A stretch of DNA of 8,405 nucleotides from Bacteroidales bacterium. GTDB lineage: Bacteria; Bacteroidota; Bacteroidia; Bacteroidales; UBA932. The DNA lies in NCBI GenBank assembly GCA_017472115.1, contig JAFUQW010000091.1, positions 1 to 8,405 of the forward strand, read 5' to 3'. The first letter of the stretch is position 1; every line of letters starts with the position of its first letter. Below the pieces are notes generated by a model. It did not search any database, was not told the origin of the DNA, and was given only the letters and a program-made list of their open reading frames with translations. The position numbers and the translations under genes were made by a program. Below, piece after piece: positions 1 to 6,362 of the stretch.

Positions 1-1
1 C

Positions 2-23
2 GTTTTCAGCGATAGCTGAAAAC
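2..23 (-). terminator. Second hairpin downstream of tRNA-Leu
   Basis: A perfect 9-bp inverted repeat (GTTTTCAGC at 2-10, GCTGAAAAC at 15-23) encloses a GATA loop. It lies directly beyond the stronger hairpin at 24-56. On the minus strand its first bases are part of the U-rich tail of that upstream hairpin, so the two cannot both fold fully. It may be a back-up terminator, or the terminator of a gene entering from the left of the window. It has no clear T-run of its own that I can see inside the window. Confidence 0.4.
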
Positions 24-56
24 AAAACTGACCTAGCTGAAAGCTAAGTCAGTTTT
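18..56 (-). terminator. Rho-independent terminator after tRNA-Leu
   Basis: The arms AAAACTGAC (24-32) and GTCAGTTTT (48-56) pair perfectly. The pairing continues inward with TAGCT/AGCTA (34-38 and 42-46) around a 3-nt loop, broken only by one mismatch (33 against 47). Read on the minus strand, the hairpin begins 3 nt beyond the tRNA-Leu 3' end and is followed by TTTTGTTTT. This is the layout expected of an intrinsic terminator closing the tRNA unit. A-rich and T-rich ends on both sides mean it could also work in the plus direction. Confidence 0.7.
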
Positions 57-59
57 GAG

Positions 60-141
60 TGCGGGCGAAGGGAATCGAACCCATACGCCTCTCGGCACCA
101 GATCCTAAGTCTGGCTTGTCTACCAATTTCAACACGCCCGC
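60..141 (-). tRNA. tRNA-Leu (anticodon UAG)
   Basis: Minus-strand 82-nt class II tRNA, without encoded CCA, decoding CUA/CUN leucine codons. The acceptor stem is GCGGGCG paired with CGCCCGC (7 bp, 135-141 with 61-67), with discriminator A at position 60 as expected for leucine. The anticodon stem CCAGA/TCTGG holds the loop CTTAGGA, giving anticodon TAG. A long variable arm (GCC-GAGA-GGC) supports Leu. The D-loop contains AATTGGTAGA and the T-loop is TTCGATT. The T-stem has one U-U mismatch (bases at 83 and 69) and the D-stem is only T-T-G/C-A-A. It lies 45 nt downstream of tRNA-fMet on the same strand and probably shares its promoter. Confidence 0.95.
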
Positions 142-150
142 AACAGTCTT

Positions 151-182
151 AAAAAATGAAAGCAGATTTTACATCTGCTTTC
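151..182 (-). terminator. Hairpin with T-run between the two tRNA genes
   Basis: GAAAGCAGAT (158-167) and ATCTGCTTTC (173-182) form a perfect 10-bp stem with a 5-nt loop. Read on the minus strand, it starts 4 nt after the tRNA-fMet 3' end and is followed by ATTTTTT. It resembles a weak intrinsic terminator, though the stem is not very GC-rich. It could instead be an RNA-processing hairpin between co-transcribed tRNAs. No promoter was recognised between it and tRNA-Leu. Confidence 0.5.
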
Positions 183-186
183 TTTG

Positions 187-259
187 TAGCGGGAGGAGGA
201 CTCGAACCTCCGGCCTCCGGGTTATGAGCCCGACGAGCTACCAACTGCTCTATCCCGCG
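187..259 (-). tRNA. Initiator tRNA-fMet (anticodon CAU)
   Basis: Minus-strand 73-nt tRNA without encoded CCA. The anticodon loop is CTCATAA (anticodon CAT). Three hallmarks mark it as the initiator rather than an elongator tRNA-Met. The anticodon stem has three consecutive G-C pairs (GGG before the loop, CCC after it). The first acceptor position is unpaired: C1 (259) faces U72 (188). The D-stem has a purine 11-pyrimidine 24 pair (A-U). The T-arm GGAGG-TTCGAGT-CCTCC is perfect and the discriminator is A (187). It is the first gene behind a well-formed promoter whose -7 box ends 11 nt before the tRNA 5' end. Confidence 0.96.
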
Positions 260-270
260 ATATTGGACTG

Positions 271-301
271 CAAAGATAAGGACAATTTTTGAAACTGCAA
301 A
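271..301 (-). promoter_or_regulatory. Bacteroidota promoter of the tRNA-fMet/Leu unit
   Basis: On the minus strand a TTTG box (301-298), exactly 19 nt, and TATCTTTG (278-271) match the Bacteroidota primary-sigma consensus TTTG-N19-21-TAnnTTTG in every specified base. Transcription should start a few bases downstream, around 263-268, leaving only a short leader to be trimmed before the tRNA 5' end at 259. The box continues as TATCTTTGCAG, as it does at rpsU. Confidence 0.85.
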
Positions 302-319
302 TTTTATTTGACTTTTTTC

Positions 320-358
320 AAAAACAGATTCCTCGACTTCGCTCGGAATGACAATCTG
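320..358 (-). terminator. Putative terminator of the hisS unit
   Basis: Read on the minus strand, CAGATT (358-353) can pair with AATCTG (330-325) around the repeat core, and five Ts follow (324-320). A competing fold pairs ATTCC with GGAAT inside the repeat. The structure sits about 30 nt past the hisS stop and just before the tRNA promoter, a sensible place to stop hisS transcription. The stem is short and the loop large, so this remains a suggestion. Confidence 0.35.
330..351. repeat. 22-bp intergenic repeat, copy 1
   Basis: The 22 bases 330-351 (beginning TCCTCGACTTCG, ending CTCGGAATGA) recur exactly at 367-388, a 37-nt period. The unit has short inverted ends (ATTCC/GGAAT at 327-331 and 345-349) around a core reading GAGCGAAGTCGA on the other strand. 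From memory, very similar phrases are scattered through intergenic DNA of Bacteroidota; I could not check this. It overlaps the putative hisS terminator. Confidence 0.85.
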
Positions 359-366
359 ACTATGAC

Positions 367-388
367 TCCTCGACTTCGCTCGGAATGA
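367..388. repeat. 22-bp intergenic repeat, copy 2
   Basis: Exact second copy of the 330-351 unit. It ends 2 nt before the hisS stop codon (391-393), so it lies immediately in the hisS 3' untranslated region. The 15-nt spacer between copies (352-366) is not itself repeated. No open reading frame spans the pair, which argues against coding repeats. Confidence 0.85.
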
Positions 389-390
389 TA

Positions 391-1800
391 TTATGACAGG
401 AATGTCAGGATTCCGTCAACGTCATCTTTGCAGAAAGACTTCTGCTCTCCGCTTGATAGGTTCTTGACGTTGATCACGCCCTCAGCGACCTCATTGCCAC
501 CTACTATCGAAAGGAATGGTATGGCCTTCTTGTCGGCATAGTCGAACTGCTTCTTGAGTTTGGTCTGCTCAGGATAGATCTCGCATGCCACGCCTGCCTC
601 ACGAAGCGACTTGACAACCGGAATTATATACTTCAATTCATCGGATCCCATGTTTGCAAACAGCAGACGGGTTGTCGAGGTCACTTCAGAAGGGAACTTG
701 TCCAGTCCCTTGAGCACATCGTATATTCGGTCGGCTCCGAAAGAAATACCTACTCCAGACATGTTAGGAAGGCCGAATATACCTGTGAGATTGTCGTAAC
801 GTCCGCCTCCGCAGATGCTTCCTATGGCAAAGTCCTTTGCCTTCACCTCGAAGATGGCTCCTGTGTAGTAGTTGAGTCCTCGTGCGAGCGAAAGGTCGAT
901 CTCCACATCGTGACGGATTCCTGCAGCATCGATGAACGTGAAGAGTTCCTCAAGTTCGTCAAGACCCTTGAGACCGGTCTCGGAAACTATGCCGGATGCA
1001 GACTTGCCGCTCATCAGATCTCTCATCACTGCAATCTTCTCGGAAGTCGAGCCGCTCAATGTCAGCACAGGACGGATAACTGCCACAGCCTCGGCAGTAA
1101 GGCCTTTTTCAAGCATTTCTGCTTCTACTGCTTCAAGACCGATCTTGTCTATCTTGTCGATGGCAACGGTGATGTCAACCACCTTGTCAGGGAATCCGCA
1201 GATCTCTGCCATACCGGTGAGTACCTTACGGTTGTTGATCTTGATGCAGACATTCACATCGAAGAGGGTGAACACCCTGTCAACGATCTGCACAAGTTCG
1301 AGCTCGTTGAGTTGTGAAGTCGAGCCGATCACATCCACATCACACTGATAGAATTCTCTGTAGCGCCCCTTCTGAGGACGGTCTGCGCGCCATACCGGCT
1401 GGATCTGGAATCTCTTGAATGGGAAGCTTATCTCGTTCTGGTGCTGTACGACGAATCGTGCGAACGGAACAGTGAGGTCATAGCGCAACCCCTTCTCGCA
1501 GACTTTCAGCGAGAGAGCCTTGCTGTTATAGCCGTTCTCCGTGCCTTCGATACGGAAACCGTCATAGTCTATCCCTGAAAATGCGTCTCCGGAATTGAGA
1601 ATCCTGAAAAGGAGTTTGTCGCCCTCCTCACCGTATTTGCCGAGCAGAGTGCTGAGATTCTCCATTGAAGGAGTCTCTATCGGTGCATATCCGTAGGTCT
1701 TGAATACCGAACGGATGGTGTCGAATATGTAGTTGCGTCCTGCCATTTCTGCAGGTCCGAAATCTCTTGTTCCCTTTGGAATCGATGGTTTCTGTGCCAT
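391..1800 (-). CDS. hisS: Histidyl-tRNA synthetase (HisRS)
   Basis: Cytoplasmic class II synthetase that charges tRNA-His using ATP. From ATG 1800 it has 469 residues, typical of the Bacteroidota form. The N-terminus [14 protein letters not shown] is characteristic. Other family signatures are [11 protein letters not shown] (105-115), motif 2 [18 protein letters not shown] (137-154), the histidine-specific [10 protein letters not shown] (305-314), CGGGRYD (330-336), and motif 3 [10 protein letters not shown] (349-358), followed by the C-terminal anticodon-binding domain. A segment of roughly 35 residues (68-104) lengthens the catalytic domain before LRYDLT. A longer reading starting at TTG 1824 is rejected: that TTG lies inside the promoter box and MAQKPS is the usual family start. 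It has no SD. The gene follows prmA after 33 nt, with its own promoter between. Confidence 0.97.
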   Translation of the reverse strand: MAQKPSIPKGTRDFGPAEMAGRNYIFDTIRSVFKTYGYAPIETPSMENLSTLLGKYGEEGDKLLFRILNSGDAFSGIDYDGFRIEGTENGYNSKALSLKVCEKGLRYDLTVPFARFVVQHQNEISFPFKRFQIQPVWRADRPQKGRYREFYQCDVDVIGSTSQLNELELVQIVDRVFTLFDVNVCIKINNRKVLTGMAEICGFPDKVVDITVAIDKIDKIGLEAVEAEMLEKGLTAEAVAVIRPVLTLSGSTSEKIAVMRDLMSGKSASGIVSETGLKGLDELEELFTFIDAAGIRHDVEIDLSLARGLNYYTGAIFEVKAKDFAIGSICGGGRYDNLTGIFGLPNMSGVGISFGADRIYDVLKGLDKFPSEVTSTTRLLFANMGSDELKYIIPVVKSLREAGVACEIYPEQTKLKKQFDYADKKAIPFLSIVGGNEVAEGVINVKNLSSGEQKSFCKDDVDGILTFLS

Positions 1801-1821
1801 GTCTTTATCGTTAAAATCGTG

Positions 1822-1829
1822 CAAAGATA
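1822..1829 (-). promoter_or_regulatory. -7 box of the hisS promoter
   Basis: TATCTTTG, read on the minus strand in the 33-nt gap between prmA and hisS, matches TAnnTTTG exactly and continues as TATCTTTGCA like the tRNA and rpsU promoters. No convincing TTTG box lies 19-21 nt upstream; that region is inside the 3' end of prmA and reads GCATAAAA. If used, transcription would start about 15-20 nt before the hisS ATG at 1800. hisS may also be read from upstream asmA-prmA transcripts. Confidence 0.6.
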
Positions 1830-1833
1830 ATAA

Positions 1834-2688
1834 TCATTTATGGAATTTTATGCAGCACCAGTTGTCCATGCTGTCATGACTGACATATTCAAGTCCTGCT
1901 GCCGACGCGGCCCCGATCAGCATCGGCATATCCTCGATATAAAAGCCGCTGACAAACAGCAGTCCGCCTCTGTGGAGACTTCCTGCATATGTCTGCATGT
2001 CCTGAAGAAGAATGTTGCGGTTTATATTTGCCAGAAGCACATCGTAGCTGTTTCTCTGGAGCAGGGAAGCGTCTCCGCAGTAAGTCTCCATCAGTTTCCC
2101 GACACGGTTGAGACGGGCATTGTCGTATGCCGAAATCGCCGCCACTGCATCAATGTCGATGCCATACACCTTCGATGCCTTCATCTTTGCAGCGAGAATG
2201 GCAAGGACGGCGGTTCCGCATCCCATGTCCATCACTACCTTTCCGCGTACGGCATCTTCGTTTTCGAGCAGGGCCCGGCACATCATGTACGTGGTCTGAT
2301 GATGTCCGGTACCGAATGCCATCTTCGGGTCTATGGTTATGTTGAAGCGGGTTTTCTTCAACCCTTCATGGAATGAGGCCTTGATTGTACACCTTCCATC
2401 GACTACGATAGGGGTGAACTGGCTTTCCCATACGGCATTCCAATTGACTGCAGGCATGAGGTTCGAAGAGAACTCGACATTGAATTCCATACCTTCAAGC
2501 CCGCTCAACACCACCTTGAGGGCCTGTGCGTCATAAAGTTCCTTCTGTATGTAGCATTTTAGGAAAGGATCTTCGGATGAGAATGATTCAAACGGCAGTT
2601 CACAGATTTCCGCCGTCACGATTTCCGCATTTTCTTCGCTGAAAGGTGTTATACGTATCGACACCTCTATATATTCCTGACTGTTCAT
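1834..2688 (-). CDS. prmA: Ribosomal protein L11 methyltransferase PrmA
   Basis: SAM-dependent enzyme that methylates ribosomal protein L11 in the cytoplasm; 284 residues, close to the usual length. The N-terminal part (about 1-75) corresponds to the L11-recognition domain. It is followed by the linker motif NWNAVWESQF (82-91), DPKMAFGTGHHQTT (120-133), SAM motif I MDMGCGTAVLAILAAK (153-168), the acidic GIDIDA loop (176-181) and NINRNIL (221-227), the (N)x(N)R stretch expected near the active site. The ATG at 2688 is the base immediately after the TAA of the upstream asmA-like gene, and an AAAGGAG SD sits 5 nt before it, so reinitiation by ribosomes finishing asmA is likely. It is transcribed with that gene and probably with hisS. 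Confidence 0.95.
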   Translation of the reverse strand: MNSQEYIEVSIRITPFSEENAEIVTAEICELPFESFSSEDPFLKCYIQKELYDAQALKVVLSGLEGMEFNVEFSSNLMPAVNWNAVWESQFTPIVVDGRCTIKASFHEGLKKTRFNITIDPKMAFGTGHHQTTYMMCRALLENEDAVRGKVVMDMGCGTAVLAILAAKMKASKVYGIDIDAVAAISAYDNARLNRVGKLMETYCGDASLLQRNSYDVLLANINRNILLQDMQTYAGSLHRGGLLFVSGFYIEDMPMLIGAASAAGLEYVSHDSMDNWCCIKFHK

Positions 2689-5600
2689 TTATTCTCCTTT
2701 TATGATTGTCTCTTGAACTTCTGAAAGTTCCTCCATTTCCATATCGATGGCTTCCACATAGCCGATAGCCTTCTTGTGCTCATTGATGGCTTCCTGGCGC
2801 TGGTGTTCTGCGATGGCGTTGTCAACTCCTTTTGCAAATATGTTGCGGATCGATTTCGAAAGGTTGAGTCTTGTCTTGTCGATTTCCGCTGAGAACACCG
2901 GTACCTCGGCACTTTTGTATTTGGCTTTTCCGAGCTTGAATCTCAGATTGTCGAAATCCTGTCCGTACAGATCGACTCCGAAACGGAAAAGCATAGGTGA
3001 CTTGATCATCGAAACATGGTACTTGAAAGACATGTCGAGATTCTGCACGCCGCTCATCGCCATCGTGTATCTGTCAACCTGCATCACGAACGGGAATACC
3101 TCGAGGGTGTTGTCCTTGATTACTCCCTCGACAGTCATGGCATCCACACGTCCCTCGCTCAGATCTTTGAATTTCAACATCTTGGCTACGCTTTGGAAAG
3201 TCTTGTCACTTCCGTCAACAGTAAGGTCGCGGCCGCCTATCCTGAGGACTCCGTTGATTGATGGAGTAAGGATATTCATCGCTGTGTCAAGCTGTGCGGT
3301 TGCAGCCACCTCGCAGTTGAGCATTCCGTGGAAAGATTTCAGCATAGGTATCATCGAATCGATTGCAGGCATCAGGTCGATGACCTTCTCGGCCGTTATG
3401 TCCATGAATCTGAAGTCGAATCCTGCCTTGATGTCCTTCTTCGAGCGGGTCGCGTAGAATCCGTCAAGACTGAGGCCTCCGATATTGGTCTGTGCCTTAG
3501 TGTCTGTGATCTGCACACATCTGTCCTTGGCTGTCAGCTTGGCCATGACCGTGTCTATCGTCACATCTGACCAAGTTATGTCTGAGGCGTTGAGTCTCAC
3601 GTCTGCGATGATGTTGGAAGGAACGACCAATAATGCCGTTTCAGTGGATGTGACGGTCGTGTCGCTTATGATCTGTTCGAAGAAATCCTCGTCGCTGATC
3701 TTGTCCGCACCTTCTAATGAAGCCGGGTTGAAATTCGCTCCCGCCGAATATGCCGTCATCAGTTCATTGGCATTTATACGCTCTGAATGCAGGTCCAGAC
3801 CGACATTGATCTGAGCTGTATTGCCCTGTCTTCCGCCTAATGCTCTTCGGAGTCCGCTGATCTTTCCGCTGCCGTCTATCTTTGACTCTCCGGCTTCTAA
3901 TTCGATATTCTCGATCCTGACTTCATTGTTATTGAAGCCGATGGCAAGATTCTCGACGTAATTCTCCAAAGGCAGGTAAGGGGTCATGATCAGTCCGAGT
4001 CCGACATCAAGCCTTCCGTCTATATCCCACTCGCGGAAATACTTTGCCATCGTCTCGTCCAGTCTTATGTCTATGTCCTTGTCCTTGAAGTCGTCGTTGA
4101 TGTCGGCCACAACGGCATTCCTCAACCTTTCGGCTCTGGAAACGGCCAAAAGGGAATCTCTTGCCACACCTGGATATATGGCCGCCAGAGAATCGAGGCG
4201 CGCCTCCATCCTCTTTTTCCTTTCTATGGAATTCATGGCCGCTTCAGCCCTGATCTTAGAATCGGCAAGGATTACACGATTGGTCTCGGTGCTGAGATGG
4301 ATTCTGCCGTTTTCGCTTGTCAGTGTTATTGAAGGAATCTCCGGGTTGTCCCTTTTAGGTATGATCTGGAATGCGTTTGTGCTTTCCTGAAGCTCGATGC
4401 TTGTAGAAACAGCGTCCCTGAATGTGAGATTTTCTGCTGTGAAACGTCCTCCGAAGTGTCCTAAGCTTCTTGCTGTCGTGTCAGTGCTTTCATTTACGGA
4501 ATTCTTGGCTGAAAGAACGATCGACCGGCCTTTCAGCATCATGGATTCCTTGTATGCGATCTCCGTGTTCTCGATATTGGCCTTTACACCGAGCATCCTG
4601 TATGTCTTGGACGAGTCTCTCTTTGAACTCATGCTTTCCGGCATTATGCTGATGTCCAGCCCGTTAAGATGTGCCCGTACGGTGTCTGCAGGCATGATGA
4701 TGGAAATGTCGTCGCCATGGAACTCCGCAAGAAGGTCGGAATGTGCGAAATTATATATGTCAAGCTGCGAAAGCCTTGCCTTGCCCTTTATTCTGGCGGC
4801 AATGTCTCCGTTGGCTCTGATACCGAGACTGTCCGGTATGAACTTCATCAGCGAATCGAGCGAGGTCCGGAGCTCTCCGTCTATCCCGAATTCCGGATCC
4901 GCTCCTATCAGGTCGATGGCGTTACCTGACGCCTGGAATGCCAGTCCGTCTGCATTGACCGAGGTGTTGGCTATGTCGATCATGATCCTGTCCTTGTCGT
5001 CATTGTAAACATTGGCCTCCAAGGCAAGCAGCACGTTCAAGTCGATGTCCGAGTGGCGTATGTAGGATTCGGGAATGCTCAGCGATGCCGATATGGACGG
5101 CAGCTTCCCTGTCTTGTGGTCATACTCTCCGAAGCAGGCGGCAAGAAGAGATACAGTGGCGTCAGTCTTGATCTTCTCGACTTCCGGAATGAAATGTGAC
5201 ACATAATCCTTGAGGATGAAATCGATCTCCCACTGCGGTATTTCCGCTCTCGTCTCGATATAGGTCTTGTCACTGCCGAATCCTATGCTGGCATCGAGCT
5301 CGACCGGAACACCGGCAATGTCTATCTGCATGTCTGTCATATGGACGACAGGGATAGAGTCTTTTGGAAGCCCTATTGTTCCTTCTATCATGACAGGAAG
5401 GTTGAGGCGTCCGTATTTCCCGGTAAGCAATGAGGCGTTGGCGGCGATGCCTACATCCATATGGTCGTCATCCTCGTGTATGTACATCTGCTGAAGCCTG
5501 AAGGCAAGAGTGTCGGATGCCATGCGGCCTGCCACCAGGATGCTGTCAAGAGTCAGTCCGATCTGCCGTCTTGAGTCATTTCTCGTGCTGAGCCGTCCGT

Positions 5601-6237
5601 CGAATGCGGCTCTGCCGATGTCTATCATTGCAAAGACTGTGTCCCGGCTGTCTGTATAGACGACATGCGGCTTGCCGGAAAGACTTATCCTTCCGAGTGC
5701 GATCTGCGGCAGTTGGGAGAGTCCGGTGGTGTCCTCTTCTTCTTCACTCGTGGCGAAGCGGAAAAGATCCCAGTTCGCCTTTCCGTTTCCGTAGTTGTGC
5801 GCGAAGATGCGGGGACGGGTGAGTCTCAGATGCTGGACGTTCAGTTTTCCTGCGGCTAATGACATGACGTTCAGACTGGCCGACAGCCTCTTGAATGAGG
5901 CTAATGTGTCTGCAGTCTCGCCTGTGCCGTGATACAGCAGCTCCCCTTGGGCGCCGTCTCTCTCTTCCACATCGAATCTGTCGGCCGGATATGTGATGGA
6001 GAAATCATCAAGAGCAAGGCTCAGATTAGGGAATCTGCGGAACATGCTGACCTCGACTTTGCCGAATGATATGTTTCCGTCAACATACTCTTCTGCGACA
6101 TTGTTCACAATGCCGGTAAGAATGGAAGAGGAAAGAATGACCTGCAGAATCAGCAATATGACTACCCATGTCGCCGCGATCCACAGCAACACTTTAACCA
6201 CCCGTTTCAGGAATGTCTTGTCTTTAACGTCTTTCAT
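2689..6237 (-). CDS. AsmA-like inner-membrane-anchored envelope protein
   Basis: Protein of 1182 residues. A basic N-terminus (MKDVKDKTFLKR) is followed by one strong membrane segment (about 15-38), and the rest is predicted to lie in the periplasm. Residues 40-160 resemble the AsmA N-terminal region: the pattern of amphipathic beta strands with conserved FPNLSLALDDFSI (69-81) and a later SLNV...L.VQHLRLTRP stretch. Strand-rich repeats continue to about 650. Residues 660-735 are unusually charged and helical (ERKKRMEARLDSL). The C-terminal part (about 985-1105) resembles the AsmA C-terminal region, including VEGVIKDNTLEVFPF (1036-1050). Such proteins relate to TamB/YhdP and are proposed to bridge lipids between membranes; which lipid is unknown. 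It heads the minus-strand unit with prmA. The ATG at 6237 is the only plausible start near the N-terminus; no other Met occurs before residue 64. Confidence 0.88.
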   Translation of the reverse strand: MKDVKDKTFLKRVVKVLLWIAATWVVILLILQVILSSSILTGIVNNVAEEYVDGNISFGKVEVSMFRRFPNLSLALDDFSITYPADRFDVEERDGAQGELLYHGTGETADTLASFKRLSASLNVMSLAAGKLNVQHLRLTRPRIFAHNYGNGKANWDLFRFATSEEEEDTTGLSQLPQIALGRISLSGKPHVVYTDSRDTVFAMIDIGRAAFDGRLSTRNDSRRQIGLTLDSILVAGRMASDTLAFRLQQMYIHEDDDHMDVGIAANASLLTGKYGRLNLPVMIEGTIGLPKDSIPVVHMTDMQIDIAGVPVELDASIGFGSDKTYIETRAEIPQWEIDFILKDYVSHFIPEVEKIKTDATVSLLAACFGEYDHKTGKLPSISASLSIPESYIRHSDIDLNVLLALEANVYNDDKDRIMIDIANTSVNADGLAFQASGNAIDLIGADPEFGIDGELRTSLDSLMKFIPDSLGIRANGDIAARIKGKARLSQLDIYNFAHSDLLAEFHGDDISIIMPADTVRAHLNGLDISIMPESMSSKRDSSKTYRMLGVKANIENTEIAYKESMMLKGRSIVLSAKNSVNESTDTTARSLGHFGGRFTAENLTFRDAVSTSIELQESTNAFQIIPKRDNPEIPSITLTSENGRIHLSTETNRVILADSKIRAEAAMNSIERKKRMEARLDSLAAIYPGVARDSLLAVSRAERLRNAVVADINDDFKDKDIDIRLDETMAKYFREWDIDGRLDVGLGLIMTPYLPLENYVENLAIGFNNNEVRIENIELEAGESKIDGSGKISGLRRALGGRQGNTAQINVGLDLHSERINANELMTAYSAGANFNPASLEGADKISDEDFFEQIISDTTVTSTETALLVVPSNIIADVRLNASDITWSDVTIDTVMAKLTAKDRCVQITDTKAQTNIGGLSLDGFYATRSKKDIKAGFDFRFMDITAEKVIDLMPAIDSMIPMLKSFHGMLNCEVAATAQLDTAMNILTPSINGVLRIGGRDLTVDGSDKTFQSVAKMLKFKDLSEGRVDAMTVEGVIKDNTLEVFPFVMQVDRYTMAMSGVQNLDMSFKYHVSMIKSPMLFRFGVDLYGQDFDNLRFKLGKAKYKSAEVPVFSAEIDKTRLNLSKSIRNIFAKGVDNAIAEHQRQEAINEHKKAIGYVEAIDMEMEELSEVQETIIKGE
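2694..2700 (-). promoter_or_regulatory. Strong SD of prmA inside the end of the asmA-like gene
   Basis: On the minus strand AAAGGAG lies 5 nt before the prmA ATG (2688). It matches seven bases of the SD consensus and overlaps the last codons of the asmA-like gene. Most other genes in this window have no SD, so its presence at this abutting stop/start suggests it recruits terminating ribosomes. Confidence 0.75.
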
Positions 6238-6243
6238 AATTCA

Positions 6244-6276
6244 CAAAGTTAATCAAAAAAGATGGAAATCTGCAAT
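6244..6276 (-). promoter_or_regulatory. Promoter of the asmA-prmA unit
   Basis: On the minus strand TAACTTTG (6251-6244) matches TAnnTTTG. ATTG (6276-6273), 21 nt upstream, matches the TTTG box in three of four bases. Only six bases (TGAATT) separate the -7 box from the ATG at 6237, so the predicted start of transcription is practically at the start codon and the mRNA would be leaderless or nearly so. Confidence 0.6.
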
Positions 6277-6308
6277 CGATGCGTTGTTAAATGTGTATAA
6301 ACATTTTT

Positions 6309-6340
6309 GTTGCATTTGTTGTATATTAATGTTATTTTTG
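6309..6340 (+). promoter_or_regulatory. Promoter of the ATPase-sirtuin unit
   Basis: TATTTTTG (6333-6340) matches TAnnTTTG, and GTTG (6309-6312), 20 nt upstream, matches the TTTG box in three of four bases. The predicted transcription start around 6344 leaves a leader of roughly 15-20 nt before the ATG at 6363. The leader has no SD, as is usual in this phylum. Confidence 0.5.
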
Positions 6341-6362
6341 CTGATTGTAAATTGATGAGAAC

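Larger units (their letters stand above)
6238..6362. other. Divergent intergenic region
   Basis: These 125 AT-rich bases separate the minus-strand asmA unit from the plus-strand ATPase-sirtuin unit and carry a promoter for each. Between the promoters lies a 6-bp inverted repeat AAATGT-N6-ACATTT (6289-6306) that could be an operator but may be chance in AT-rich DNA. No small gene or RNA structure stands out. Confidence 0.5.

Noticed and set aside
59..292. A 77-codon plus-strand frame across the tRNA region
   Set aside because: It reads through two clearly folded tRNA genes on the opposite strand.
330..388. The 22-bp repeat pair as a minimal CRISPR array
   Set aside because: There are only two copies, a 15-nt spacer, no cas genes in view, and position in a gene's 3' region; a dispersed intergenic repeat fits better.
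1801..1824. An N-terminal extension of hisS starting at TTG 1824
   Set aside because: The TTG is inside the TATCTTTG promoter box, and HisRS proteins of this group begin at MAQKPS, encoded at 1800.
1840..2376. A 178-codon plus-strand frame opposite prmA and a pair of overlapping frames (910-1348) opposite hisS
   Set aside because: They are fully antisense to conserved enzymes and have no family resemblance; the His- and Cys-rich composition comes from reading a coding strand backwards.
2774..3457. A 227-codon open frame on the plus strand opposite the asmA-like gene, with other long antisense frames at 4397-5008 and 3986-4390
   Set aside because: They lie wholly within a well-supported gene, share related antisense frames, have Ser/Leu-rich composition without recognisable domains, and no promoter or SD is evident. 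They are frame shadows.
6289..6306. The AAATGT/ACATTT inverted repeat as a regulator site
   Set aside because: It is only 6 bp per arm in very AT-rich DNA with no known matching regulator; it is noted within the intergenic entry but not called separately.
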